Source of the DNA: Burkholderia ambifaria
GTDB taxonomy: Bacteria > Pseudomonadota > Gammaproteobacteria > Burkholderiales > Burkholderiaceae
Direction of reading: 5' to 3'
Assembly: GCF_001443045.1 (NCBI RefSeq)
Contig: NZ_LKPJ01000004.1
Location: forward strand, 1,292-65,291
Length of the DNA: 64,000 nt
Shown: positions 16,745 through 26,253 of the stretch, one piece after another
Layout of the letters: every line of letters begins with the position of its first letter
How positions within the stretch are numbered: position 1 is the stretch's first letter
Notes under the pieces: model-generated
The model's database searches: none
What the model was told of the DNA's origin: nothing
What the model saw: only the letters and a program-made list of their open reading frames with translations
Made by a program: the position numbers and the translations under genes

Positions 16745-17950
16745 TTATGCGCGCTCGACAATCATCGCGATGCCCTGGCCGCCGCCGATGCACATCGTTT
16801 CAAGGCCGTAGCGGACCTTGCGGCGCTGCATTTCGTGCAGCAGCGTGCTCATGATGCGGACACCCGTCGCGCCCACGGGGTGGCCCAGCGAGATGCCGGA
16901 GCCGTTCACGTTGAGCCGGTCGTCCAGTGCATCCATGGAGCTGCCCCAGCCCTTGACGCACGCCAGCGCCTGGCACGCGAACGCTTCGTTGAGCTCGATC
17001 AGGTCCATCTGGTCGAACGTCAGGCCAGTGCGTGACAGCACCTTCTGCACGGCAGGCACCGGACCAATGCCCATGCGGGCCGGATCGCAGCCGGCGGCGG
17101 CCCAGCCGACCAGCCAGCCGATCGGCGTCAGGCCGAGTTCGTCGAGCTTGTCCTCGGCCACGATCAGGCAGGCGGCGGCCGCGTCGTTCTGCTGGCACGC
17201 ATTGCCGGCCGTGACGACGCCGTCCTTCATGATCGTACGCAGCTTCGCGAGGCTTTCCAGTGTGGTTTCGCCGCGCACGCCTTCGTCCTGTTTGACGATC
17301 AGCGCATCGCCCTTGCGCTGCGGCACGGCGACGGGGACGATCTCCGCGTCGAAATGCCCGGCCTGCTGCGCGGCGGCGGCGCGCTGGTGGCTTCGCGCGG
17401 CGAAGCGGTCGGACGCGTCGCGCGTGATGTCGTATTCGCGCGCCAGCGTCTCGGCGGTTTCGATCATGCCGCTGATACGGCCGAAGCGGCTCTCCGGTTG
17501 CGAGCGTTCACGCCCGCGGTCGAGCCGGTCGTGCATCGTGACCGAGCCCGCACGCTTGCCCCAGCGCATGTCGGTGGTATAGAACTCGACGTTGCTCATG
17601 CTTTCGACACCGCCGGCCATTACCACGTCGGCCGCACCGGTCTGCACCATCATGGCTGCCGTGGCGAGCGCCTGGACGCCGCCGCCGCAGCGCCGGTCCA
17701 ACTGCATGCCAGCCACTTCGATCGGAAAACCCGCTTGCAGCGCGACCCAGCGCCCGGTGCACGGCGTTTCGCCGCTCGCATAGCTTTGCGCGAACACGAC
17801 GTCGTCGATGCGTGCGGGATCGAGCCCGGTACGCTCAACGACGGCGCGCGCGACGGTCGCGCCGAGTTCCTCCACGGGAACGCCCTTCAGCGCTCCGCCA
17901 AACGCGCCCACGGGGGTGCGCAGCGGGGAGACGATGGCTGCTCGTTTCAT
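16745..17950 (-). CDS. Thiolase (acetyl-CoA C-acyltransferase)
   Basis: A 401-residue thiolase with all active-site motifs: nucleophile Cys in DRRCGGGVQAL near residue 90, GHPVGATG with the catalytic His, and CIGGGQGIAMIVERA with the second Cys at the C-terminus. It cleaves 3-ketoacyl-CoA with CoA to acetyl-CoA and a shortened acyl-CoA. It is the last step of the beta-oxidation set in this operon. Start ATG 17950 (MKRAAIVSPLRTPVGAFGG) has AAGAGG upstream; the longer ORF from 18004 adds 18 residues without homology to the family. Confidence 0.92.
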   Translation of the reverse strand: MKRAAIVSPLRTPVGAFGGALKGVPVEELGATVARAVVERTGLDPARIDDVVFAQSYASGETPCTGRWVALQAGFPIEVAGMQLDRRCGGGVQALATAAMMVQTGAADVVMAGGVESMSNVEFYTTDMRWGKRAGSVTMHDRLDRGRERSQPESRFGRISGMIETAETLAREYDITRDASDRFAARSHQRAAAAQQAGHFDAEIVPVAVPQRKGDALIVKQDEGVRGETTLESLAKLRTIMKDGVVTAGNACQQNDAAAACLIVAEDKLDELGLTPIGWLVGWAAAGCDPARMGIGPVPAVQKVLSRTGLTFDQMDLIELNEAFACQALACVKGWGSSMDALDDRLNVNGSGISLGHPVGATGVRIMSTLLHEMQRRKVRYGLETMCIGGGQGIAMIVERA

Positions 17951-18042
17951 TTCGAATGCCTCTTGAATGTCATCAATATTCAGCCACCCTCGAGCGCGTG
18001 TCACGCGCCGGCAGCCATGTTCGTTGCAATGCCGTAGCCGGA

Positions 18043-18792
18043 TCAGCCGTAGCGTCCGCCCGTGACGTGCAGCACTTCGCCGCTGATGAAGCCGGCGCGC
18101 TCACTGGCGAGGAAAGCCACCGCGTCGGCGATATCGTCCGGACGCCCGACGCGCTTGATCGGCTGCGCGGCCACGGCGCGTTCCTTGATCGTTTCGTAGG
18201 TCGGCAGCGCTTGAACCATTTCCGTTTCCATGAAGCCCGGCGCGACGCAGTTTGCCGTGATCCCGTAGCGGCCTTCCTCCATCGACAGCGCTTTGGCCAT
18301 GCCGATCAGGCCGGCCTTCGCAGCCGAGTAGTTGGCCTGCGTGGGATTGCCCAGATAGGCGCGCGAGCTGATGTTGATCAGCCGGCCCCAGCCCTGCTCG
18401 ATGAAATGCGGCATGACGGCCCGCGCGGCCAGGAATGCGCCCTTGAGCATGACGTTCATGACGAAATCCCAGTCGTCTTCGCTCATCTTCACCAGGTACT
18501 TGTCGCGCGGTGCACCGGCGTTGTTCACCAGGACGTGCACGCCACCGAAATGCTCGATCGTTTGGTCGACGAGGCGCTGGACGTCGGCTTCCCGCGTGAT
18601 GTCGCCTACGATGCAGTGCGCGGCCAGGCCGTCGTCCTGCAGCGCCTTGGCCGTGGCTTGCGCCAGTTCGGCATTGATGTCGGTGATGACGACGCTCGCC
18701 CCTTCCTGTGCGAGCCGGCGCGCGGTGGCGGCGCCCAGGCCGCGAGCCGAGCCCGTGACGATGGCAACTTTGCCGGTCAAACCCAGATCCAT
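18043..18792 (-). CDS. SDR, FabG-like 3-hydroxyacyl-CoA dehydrogenase
   Basis: A 249-residue classical short-chain dehydrogenase. It has the nucleotide motif TGSARGLG, then NNAG, catalytic Ser in ISSRAYLG, and YSAAK containing catalytic Tyr and Lys, ending SGEVLHVTGGRYG. VITDIN after beta-2 suggests NAD(H) preference. In context it should oxidise the R-3-hydroxyacyl-CoA made by the adjacent MaoC hydratase to the 3-ketoacyl-CoA used by the thiolase. CAGGAGACACAC precedes the ATG. It is 24 bp from the MaoC gene and 92 bp from the thiolase. Confidence 0.88.
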   Translation of the reverse strand: MDLGLTGKVAIVTGSARGLGAATARRLAQEGASVVITDINAELAQATAKALQDDGLAAHCIVGDITREADVQRLVDQTIEHFGGVHVLVNNAGAPRDKYLVKMSEDDWDFVMNVMLKGAFLAARAVMPHFIEQGWGRLINISSRAYLGNPTQANYSAAKAGLIGMAKALSMEEGRYGITANCVAPGFMETEMVQALPTYETIKERAVAAQPIKRVGRPDDIADAVAFLASERAGFISGEVLHVTGGRYG

Positions 18793-18816
18793 GTGTGTCT
18801 CCTGAAGAATTGCGTT

Positions 18817-19692
18817 TCAGCGCAGATCGACCCGCGCGTTGGTCAAAACCACCACGTTGCGCTCCACGGCCGTGACGCGCAGTGAAACCGTGTTGCCGCG
18901 TACCCACATCTCGGTGCGCAGCGTATCGCCCGGCCAGGCCGGCGCGGTGAAGCGCACGCGCATGCCTGCAAAGCGAGTGTCGTCGTAGGCCAGCACCGCA
19001 CGCAGCACGGCATGCGCTGCGACGCCCATCAAGGCCATGCCGTGCAAAATGGGGCGGGGAAACCCTGCCGCAGAGGCCACGGCCGGATCGGCGTGCAACG
19101 GATTCAGGTCGCCGCTCAATCGGTAGATCAGTGCCAGTTGCGCCGGGGTGGCCAACTCGCATACACAGTCCGGCGCTCCGTCAGGCATCGCGTGCGGTGT
19201 CGGCAGGGCGTTGGTGCTCCCGCCTTCGCCGAACCCGCCATCGCCGCGCAACAGGCTCAGCTGGACGACGGTGGCGAGCAGGTTTCCCGTCTCGGCATCG
19301 GCGATGTCGCGCGTCTGCTGGAGAAACGCGCCTTTGTTTTCCCCTTTGTCCCACAGGCCGGTGATGCGCGTCGTGCCCGTGACGCGGCCGCTGGCCGGTA
19401 GGGGCGCGTGAATCCTGATTTCCTGCTCCGCGTGCAGGATCTTTTGCCAGGTGATGCCCGTGTCCGGTTCGCGTGCCCAGAAGCCCGGGTACGCGAGCAC
19501 GTTCGCCATGGTCGGCAGCGCACGTAGCGAACCACCATCCCTGCCTTCGTAGACGTAACGCAATTGACGCGCATCGAGCGGGTCGGCGCCGAGGCCCAGG
19601 CCGAGCGCGTAGAGCTGGGTGTCGCGCAGCGAGTACGCATGCTCGATGGACGGGAACGGGCGAGACAGCAAATGATCGGGCTGGAGCGGCAT
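18817..19692 (-). CDS. MaoC-family 2-enoyl-CoA hydratase
   Basis: A 291-residue double-hotdog protein. The C-terminal half carries the intact hydratase-2 motif YRLSGDLNPLHADP with catalytic Asp and His, followed by PRPILHGMALMG. The N-terminal half is the second, non-catalytic hotdog, as in peroxisomal MFE-2-type hydratases. It adds water to trans-2-enoyl-CoA giving the R-3-hydroxy form. It is the first gene of the minus-strand operon, divergent from the acyl-CoA dehydrogenase at 19935; the 242 bp between them should hold both promoters. Confidence 0.87.
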   Translation of the reverse strand: MPLQPDHLLSRPFPSIEHAYSLRDTQLYALGLGLGADPLDARQLRYVYEGRDGGSLRALPTMANVLAYPGFWAREPDTGITWQKILHAEQEIRIHAPLPASGRVTGTTRITGLWDKGENKGAFLQQTRDIADAETGNLLATVVQLSLLRGDGGFGEGGSTNALPTPHAMPDGAPDCVCELATPAQLALIYRLSGDLNPLHADPAVASAAGFPRPILHGMALMGVAAHAVLRAVLAYDDTRFAGMRVRFTAPAWPGDTLRTEMWVRGNTVSLRVTAVERNVVVLTNARVDLR

Positions 19693-19934
19693 GGTCGACG
19701 TAACGGCAGTTGATTCGAGCGCTTACGATGGAACCGGCTCAAACCGCGGTCAACGGATTACCGAACGTTGTTCCGTACCTTGGCAGGAGCTGCCGTACCT
19801 GTCGTGGCCAATCGCCAATGCCAGCCTTGTCGTGGCACTTTCATTCTGCGGAACGTTTTCGATGGATCGGTTGTATCGCGTTGTGGGCCGGCGCAGGATC
19901 GGAGCATGTTCATCCTTTCATCTGGCGTACCGAC

Positions 19935-21086
19935 ATGATTCGCGATCAAGAAACGCTCAACGGCCTGCTCGAGTCCATCGCCCGCTTCGTACGCGAGCGA
20001 CTGATGCCCAATGAGGAACTCGTTGCAGAAACCGACGAGATTCCCGACGACATCGTCGCCGACATGAAGGCGATGGGCCTGTTCGGCCTCACCATTCCGG
20101 AACGCTTCGGCGGTCTGGAGCTGACCATGGAAGAGGAGGTGCTGGCGGTGTTCGAACTGTGCCGCGCGTCACCAGTATTTCGGTCGCTGCTGGGCACCAC
20201 TGTGGGCATCGGTTCGCAGGGCATCCTGTTCGACGGCACGCCCGAGCAACAGGAGAAATACCTGCCGCGACTCGCGACTGGCGAGCTGATCGCGTCCTTC
20301 GCACTGACCGAACCGGAAGCGGGCTCCGACGCGGCGTCGCTTCGTACCACGGCCATCCGGGACGGCGACGACTACGTGGTCAACGGCACCAAGCGCTTCA
20401 TCACGAACGCGCCGCATGCGGGCATCTTCACGCTGATGGCGCGCACCAATCCGGAAGACAAGGGCTCGGGCGGCATCTCGGCGTTCATCGTCGACGCGAA
20501 GACGCCGGGCATCAGCTTCGGCAAGCGCGACAAGAAAATGGGGCAGAAGGGCGCGCATACCTGCGACGTGATCTTCGACAACGTGCGCGTGCCGGCGGCC
20601 AACCTGATCGGCGGGAAAGAGGGCCAGGGTTTCAAGACGGCGATGAAGGTGCTGGACAAGGGCCGCATCCACATCGCCGCGGTATGCGTGGCCGTGGCCG
20701 AGCGAATGCTGTCGATGGCGTTGTCATATGCGATGGAGCGCAAGCAGTTCGGCAAGCCCATCGCCGATTTCCAGCTCGTGCAAGCGATGCTGGCTGACAG
20801 CAAGGCCGAGATCTACGCGGCGCGCTGCATGGTGGTGGATGCCGCGCGCCGACGCGACGACAAGCTTCCGGTCAGCACCGAGGCCTCATGCGCGAAGCTG
20901 TTCGCGTCCGAGATGTGCGGTCGCGTGGCCGATCGTGCGGTACAGATTTTCGGCGGTGCCGGCTACATGGCCGAATACGCGATCGAGCGCTTCTATCGCG
21001 ATGTGCGCCTGTTCCGCATCTACGAGGGCACGACCCAGATCCAGCAGGTGGTGATCGCCCGCAACATGGTTCGTGACGCTCAATGA
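19935..21086 (+). CDS. Acyl-CoA dehydrogenase (cluster A)
   Basis: A 383-residue FAD enzyme from ATG 19935 (MIRDQETLNGLLESIARF). The 75 codons before it in the same frame look random, and 383 is the usual family length. It contains FALTEPEAGSDAASLRT, FGKPIADFQLVQAMLAD, QIFGGAGYMAEY and IYEGTTQIQ with the catalytic Glu. It oxidises acyl-CoA to trans-2-enoyl-CoA, passing electrons to ETF (etfBA at 29.6-31.3 kb). Divergent from the hydratase/SDR/thiolase/ligase operon, it completes the pathway. Confidence 0.9.
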   Translation: MIRDQETLNGLLESIARFVRERLMPNEELVAETDEIPDDIVADMKAMGLFGLTIPERFGGLELTMEEEVLAVFELCRASPVFRSLLGTTVGIGSQGILFDGTPEQQEKYLPRLATGELIASFALTEPEAGSDAASLRTTAIRDGDDYVVNGTKRFITNAPHAGIFTLMARTNPEDKGSGGISAFIVDAKTPGISFGKRDKKMGQKGAHTCDVIFDNVRVPAANLIGGKEGQGFKTAMKVLDKGRIHIAAVCVAVAERMLSMALSYAMERKQFGKPIADFQLVQAMLADSKAEIYAARCMVVDAARRRDDKLPVSTEASCAKLFASEMCGRVADRAVQIFGGAGYMAEYAIERFYRDVRLFRIYEGTTQIQQVVIARNMVRDAQ

Positions 21087-21286
21087 AGCGCGACGTGGAG
21101 GGAGCAATGAGCGGTTTCGCCGAGCATGCCGAAGCATTGCGCGACGAGGCGACCGAAGCCGAACGATCGTGCGCACGCCTGAGCCGGGACGGGGTGCGGC
21201 GCGATGCCGCGAACTGGGCGTGGGTGGGCGGCGGCGCGCACTATGACTGGATGGATCACACATCGCTGTTCATGCACCGCGACTGA
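21083..21286 (+). CDS. Possible small protein overlapping the dehydrogenase stop
   Basis: A 67-codon ORF whose ATG overlaps the dehydrogenase stop in ATGA, suggesting translational coupling. An alternative ATG at 21107 (MSGFAEHAEAL) follows GGAGGGAGCA, a strong ribosome-binding site. The sequence is acidic then ends WVGGGAHYDWMDHTSLFMHRD. No family recognised; it could be a remnant of a longer gene. Confidence 0.3.
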   Translation: MKRDVEGAMSGFAEHAEALRDEATEAERSCARLSRDGVRRDAANWAWVGGGAHYDWMDHTSLFMHRD

Positions 21287-21525
21287 CGCTGGTTTCGGGC
21301 ATCTGCATGCCGCACCGATGCCGTCAGCAGGTTGGCTGAGTGCTGTTCGTCGTCGCGATGCCGATAGTGACTCCCGGCAGACATCGTGTGAATGCAGATG
21401 CCCGGAGGCAGGTCCGATGCATCGCGAACGACGCCGCGGATCCCGCGCATCGCCGGGAAATGGGTCATGCCGCGGATGGATCGCGTCGACAGGATCTCTT
21501 TAACCCTTAACGATTCATAGCTGCC

Positions 21526-24500
21526 GTGACTTCTACCCCCATCCAGTCCATCCTGATCGCGAACCGCTCGGAAATCTCGATTCGCGTGATGCGTGCCGCC
21601 GCCGAACTCAACATTCGCACGGTGGCGGTCTATTCGAAGGAAGACCGGCTCGCGCTGCATCGCTTCAAGGCGGACGAGAGCTACCTGATCGGCGAGGGCA
21701 AGAAGCCGCTCGCGGCCTACCTCGACATCGACGACATCCTGCGCGTCGCGCGGCTGGCGAAAGTCGATGCGATCCATCCCGGCTACGGCTTCCTGTCCGA
21801 GAACCCGGACTTCGCGCAGGCCGTGATCGACGCTGGCATCCGCTGGATCGGCCCGTCGCCGGACGTGATGCGCACGCTCGGCAACAAGGTGGCCGCGCGC
21901 AACGCGGCGATCGCGGCCGGCGTGCCGGTGATGCCCGCGACCGCGCCGCTGCCGGACGATCTCGCTGCATGCAAGGCGCTGGCCGCGGAAGTCGGTTATC
22001 CGCTGATGCTGAAGGCGAGCTGGGGCGGCGGCGGGCGCGGGATGCGCGTGCTCGAGAACGAGCGCGATCTCGAGACCCTGCTGCCCGTCGCGCGGCGCGA
22101 GGCGCTGGCCGCGTTCGGCAACGACGAGGTGTACGTCGAAAAACTCGTGCGCAATGCGCGCCACGTCGAGGTGCAGGTGCTCGGCGACCTGCACGGCACG
22201 GTCGTGCATTTGTACGAGCGCGATTGCACGGTGCAGCGGCGCAACCAGAAGGTGGTCGAACGCGCACCGGCGCCGTATCTCGATCACGACGGCCGTCACG
22301 CGCTGTGCGAATCCGCGCTGCGCCTGATGCGCGCCGTTGGCTATACGCATGCGGGCACCGTCGAATTCCTGATGGATGCCGACACCGGCCAGTTCTACTT
22401 CATCGAAGTGAATCCGCGGATCCAGGTCGAGCATACGGTGACCGAGATGATCACCGGGATCGACATCGTGAAGGCGCAGATCCGCATCACCGAAGGCGGC
22501 CGGATCGGGTTGGCCGAGGACGCGACGGACGGCGACGGCGCGCTCGTCGCGCGCGCGGCCGGCGTGCCGGAACAGCAGGCGATTCCGCTGAACGGCAACG
22601 CGCTGCAATGTCGGATCACGACCGAGGATCCGGAGAACGACTTCCTGCCCGACTACGGGCGGCTCACCGCGTATCGCAGCGCGGCGGGCTTCGGCGTGCG
22701 TCTCGACGCGGGCACCGCCTATGGCGGCGCGGTGATCACGCCGTACTACGACTCGCTGCTCGTGAAGGTGACGACCTGGGCGCCGACGGCGGCCGAATCG
22801 ATTCATCGGATGGATCGCGCGCTGCGCGAGTTCCGCATTCGCGGCGTCACGTCGAACCTGCAGTTCCTCGAGAACGTGATCAATCACCCGGCCTTCATCG
22901 CGGGCGACGTGACGACGCGCTTCATCGACAAGACGCCGGAGTTGCTCGCATTCGCGAAGCGCGGCGATCGCGCGACGAAGCTGCTGCGCTATCTCGGCGA
23001 GCTGAACGTGAACGGCAACGCCGAGATGAGCGGCCGCACGCTGCCGGCACTGCCGTTGTCGAAACCCGTGCTGCCGAAGATCGATACGGCCGTGGCGATC
23101 CCGGCCGGCACACGCGATCGCCTGCGCGAGCTCGGCCCGGAGAAATTCGCGAGCTGGATGCTCGACCAGAAGCAGGTGCTGCTGACCGACACGACGATGC
23201 GCGACGCGCACCAGTCGCTGTTCGCGACGCGCATGCGCACGGCCGACATGCTGCCGATCGCGCCGTTCTACGCGCGCGAGCTGTCGCAACTGTTCTCGCT
23301 CGAATGCTGGGGCGGCGCGACCTTCGACGTCGCGCTGCGCTTCCTGAAGGAAGACCCGTGGGAACGGCTCGCGCTGCTGCGCGAACGCGTGCCGAACATC
23401 CTGTTCCAGATGCTATTGCGCGGCTCGAACGCGGTCGGCTACACGAACTACGCGGACAACGTCGTGCGCTTCTTCGTGCAGCAGGCCGCGAGCGCGGGCG
23501 TCGACGTGTTCCGCGTGTTCGACTCGCTGAACTGGGTGCGCAACATGCGCGTGGCGATCGATGCGGTGGGCGAGAGCGGGATGCTGTGTGAAGGCGCGAT
23601 CTGCTACACCGGCGACCTGTTCGACACGTCGCGCGCGAAGTACGACCTCAAGTACTACGTCGGCATCGCGCGCGAGTTGCAGCAGGCCGGCGTGCACGTG
23701 CTCGGCATCAAGGACATGGCCGGCATCTGCCGTCCGCAGGCGGTCGCGACGCTCGTGAAGGCGCTCAAGGAAGAAACCGGGCTGCCGGTGCATTTCCATA
23801 CGCACGACACGAGCGGGATCGCCGCGGCGTCGGTGCTCGCGGCGGTCGGTGCGGGCTGCGATGCGGTGGACGGTGCGCTCGATGCGATGAGCGGGCTCAC
23901 GTCGCAACCGAACCTGTCGAGCATCGCGGCGGCGCTGGCTGGCAGCGAACGCGATCCGGGGCTGGATCAGGATCGCCTGCACGAAGCGTCGATGTACTGG
24001 GAAGGCGTGCGCCGCTATTACGCGCCGTTCGAATCGGAGATCCGCGCGGGCACGGCCGACGTCTATCGCCACGAGATGCCCGGCGGCCAGTACACGAACC
24101 TGCGCGAGCAGGCGCGTTCGCTCGGCATCGATCATCGCTGGACCGAGGTATCGCGCGCGTATGCGGACGTGAACCGGCTGTTCGGCGACATCGTGAAGGT
24201 CACGCCGACGTCGAAGGTGGTCGGCGACATGGCGCTGATGATGGTCGCGAACGACCTGAGCGTGGACGACGTGCGCAGCCCGGACAAGGACCTCGCGTTC
24301 CCCGAGTCGGTCGTGTCGCTGTTCAAGGGCGAGCTGGGCTTCCCGCCCGACGGCTTCCCGGCCGACCTGTCGCGCAAGGTGCTCAAGAGCGAGCCGCCGG
24401 CGCCGTATCGTCCCGGCGACCAGATTCCGCCGGTCGATCTCGACGCGGCGCGCAAGCAGGCCGAGGCCGTGTGCGAGCAGCCGCTCGACGACCGGCAGCT

Positions 24501-25035
24501 GGCGTCCTACCTGATGTATCCGAAGCAGACCGTCGACTACTACGCGCACGTTCGCGCATACAGCGATACGTCAGTCGTGCCAACGTCGGCGTTCCTGTAC
24601 GGGCTGCAGCCGCAGGAGGAAGTGGCGATCGATATCGAGCCGGGCAAGACGCTGCTCGTGTCGCTGCAGGGGCAGCACGCCGATGCGCAGGACGGCATCG
24701 TGAAGGTGCTGTTCGAGCTGAACGGCCAGTCGCGCTCGGCGCTGGTCGAGCAGAAGACGGTCGTGCAGGCGGGCAAGGAGCGGCATGGCCTGCAGCGCGC
24801 CGATCCGGGCAATCCGCTGCACATCGCGGCGCCGATGCCGGGCTCGGTGGTGACGGTGGCCGTGCAGCCGGGGCAGCGTGTGACGGCCGGCACGACGCTG
24901 ATCGCGCTCGAGGCGATGAAGATGGAAACGCACATCGCGGCGGAGCGCGACTGCGAAATCGCGGCCGTGCACGTGAAGCCCGGCGAACGGGTCGCGGCGA
25001 AGGATCTGCTGATCGAGCTGAAGGGAGCCGCGTAA
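21526..25035 (+). CDS. pyc: Pyruvate carboxylase
   Basis: A 1169-residue biotin enzyme with all domains on one chain. The biotin carboxylase is at about residues 1-470 (ILIANRSEISIRVMRAAAEL, GGGGRGMRVLENE, FIEVNPRIQVEHTVTEMITG). The carboxyltransferase/HMGL-like domain is at about 545-830 (DTTMRDAHQSLFATRMRT, metal-binding HFHTHDTSG). The biotinyl domain ends the chain with LEAMKMETHI. It makes oxaloacetate from pyruvate, ATP and bicarbonate, refilling the TCA cycle when acetyl-CoA-yielding substrates are used. It starts at GTG 21526; no strong ribosome-binding site is visible. Not part of an obvious operon. Confidence 0.95.
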   Translation: MTSTPIQSILIANRSEISIRVMRAAAELNIRTVAVYSKEDRLALHRFKADESYLIGEGKKPLAAYLDIDDILRVARLAKVDAIHPGYGFLSENPDFAQAVIDAGIRWIGPSPDVMRTLGNKVAARNAAIAAGVPVMPATAPLPDDLAACKALAAEVGYPLMLKASWGGGGRGMRVLENERDLETLLPVARREALAAFGNDEVYVEKLVRNARHVEVQVLGDLHGTVVHLYERDCTVQRRNQKVVERAPAPYLDHDGRHALCESALRLMRAVGYTHAGTVEFLMDADTGQFYFIEVNPRIQVEHTVTEMITGIDIVKAQIRITEGGRIGLAEDATDGDGALVARAAGVPEQQAIPLNGNALQCRITTEDPENDFLPDYGRLTAYRSAAGFGVRLDAGTAYGGAVITPYYDSLLVKVTTWAPTAAESIHRMDRALREFRIRGVTSNLQFLENVINHPAFIAGDVTTRFIDKTPELLAFAKRGDRATKLLRYLGELNVNGNAEMSGRTLPALPLSKPVLPKIDTAVAIPAGTRDRLRELGPEKFASWMLDQKQVLLTDTTMRDAHQSLFATRMRTADMLPIAPFYARELSQLFSLECWGGATFDVALRFLKEDPWERLALLRERVPNILFQMLLRGSNAVGYTNYADNVVRFFVQQAASAGVDVFRVFDSLNWVRNMRVAIDAVGESGMLCEGAICYTGDLFDTSRAKYDLKYYVGIARELQQAGVHVLGIKDMAGICRPQAVATLVKALKEETGLPVHFHTHDTSGIAAASVLAAVGAGCDAVDGALDAMSGLTSQPNLSSIAAALAGSERDPGLDQDRLHEASMYWEGVRRYYAPFESEIRAGTADVYRHEMPGGQYTNLREQARSLGIDHRWTEVSRAYADVNRLFGDIVKVTPTSKVVGDMALMMVANDLSVDDVRSPDKDLAFPESVVSLFKGELGFPPDGFPADLSRKVLKSEPPAPYRPGDQIPPVDLDAARKQAEAVCEQPLDDRQLASYLMYPKQTVDYYAHVRAYSDTSVVPTSAFLYGLQPQEEVAIDIEPGKTLLVSLQGQHADAQDGIVKVLFELNGQSRSALVEQKTVVQAGKERHGLQRADPGNPLHIAAPMPGSVVTVAVQPGQRVTAGTTLIALEAMKMETHIAAERDCEIAAVHVKPGERVAAKDLLIELKGAA

Positions 25036-25126
25036 CGCTGGATCGTTTGCCAGACCACGATTTCAGACGCATGTGGCTGTCTGTCGCGTACCTTTGATCG
25101 GATCGATTTGACTAGGGAATGATCGG

Positions 25127-26059
25127 TTGGACAAGCTTCAAGCAATGAAATTCTTCGTGCGCGTTGCCGAAGAGGGCAGCTTTACCGGCGCGGCAGAGCG
25201 TGTGGGCGTGACAACCGCGCTCGTGTCGCGTGCGGTAGGTGGGCTCGAGACGCATCTGCGGACTCGGTTGATCAACCGAACGACGCGACGGGTCGCACTG
25301 ACGGAAGCGGGGGAACGCTATCTGGCCCGGTGCGAGCAGATTCTCGCCGGCATCGATCTGGCTGAGGCGGAGGCCGCCGACGCGCATGCGAGGCCGGCTG
25401 GGCGCTTGCGCGTGCACGCGACACCGGGCTTCGGTCAAAGCTATGTATTGCCGGCCGTCTTGGCATATCGGCAATCCTATCCGAACGTGTTGGTCGAGCT
25501 GACGCTGTCTCAGCATGTGCCGGACTTGATCGATGACGGCTATGACGTGTCGTTGCAGTTGAGTGCGACCGACCTGCCGGATTCGGGGCTCGTGTCGAAG
25601 CGTCTCGGTGGGCTCAGCAGTGTGCTGTGCGCATCACAGGCTTATCTCGACGCACATGGCGTACCGCTTGATACACACATGCTTGCCGAACACGCTTGCC
25701 TGCAAATCGTCTCGTCCGTGTTCCCAAACAGCCACTGGCAATTGACCGGGCCGCAGGGCGACGTGAGGTTTGAACTGCCGCCGGCCAAACTCCGGGTCAA
25801 TACGGCAGAGGCGCTGGCCGTTGCTTTACGCGCCGGCGCTGGCGTCGGCGCGTTGCCCATGTCGACGGCAGTGCCGACACTGCGAGGTGGCGGATTGGTG
25901 CGGGTGCTGCCCGACTACACGTTGCAGTCACTGACAGCTTATGCACTCTATCCATCACGCCAGTATCTCGACGCGAAGATCAGGACCTTCATCGAGTCGT
26001 TGCAAGCATCGATTCCGATGGCCCTCGAAGCGGATATGGCCGCGCTCAAGGTGACATGA
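25127..26059 (+). CDS. LysR-family regulator
   Basis: A 310-residue protein from TTG 25127. It has an N-terminal winged HTH (MKFFVRVAEEGSFTGAAERV, then TTALVSRAVGGLETHLRTRL) and a substrate-binding domain starting LRVHATPGFGQSYVLPAVLA. It belongs to the CrgA/DmlR-like group that opens MDKLxAMxxFVxVAExGSF. Cytoplasmic transcription factor; the ligand is unknown. The flavin oxidoreductase downstream on the same strand, 194 bp away, is its most likely target. Confidence 0.85.
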   Translation: MDKLQAMKFFVRVAEEGSFTGAAERVGVTTALVSRAVGGLETHLRTRLINRTTRRVALTEAGERYLARCEQILAGIDLAEAEAADAHARPAGRLRVHATPGFGQSYVLPAVLAYRQSYPNVLVELTLSQHVPDLIDDGYDVSLQLSATDLPDSGLVSKRLGGLSSVLCASQAYLDAHGVPLDTHMLAEHACLQIVSSVFPNSHWQLTGPQGDVRFELPPAKLRVNTAEALAVALRAGAGVGALPMSTAVPTLRGGGLVRVLPDYTLQSLTAYALYPSRQYLDAKIRTFIESLQASIPMALEADMAALKVT

Positions 26060-26253
26060 CGTTTCAAGCTAGCTCCTGAGATCGCTCAACCGCCGGTAAT
26101 TCGTCGACATGACTTGGTCTCGCCGTACCCCGTTGTCAATCTCGAATTAACACTGTTGTCGTCTTGTGTGTCTTGATGGCAACGCATCCCGCCCGCATCA
26201 TCGTTGCTCCTGTATCCACGGACCGCGCGACGAGCGATGGGCCTCGCATTCAA

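Noticed and set aside
14915..17035. Plus-strand ORF of 706 codons
   Set aside because: Fully antisense to the acyl-CoA synthetase and thiolase genes; its translation is Arg/His/Asp-rich without motifs, a usual shadow in GC-rich DNA.
21256..23289. Minus-strand ORF of 677 codons
   Set aside because: Antisense to pyruvate carboxylase; no motif, no ribosome-binding site.
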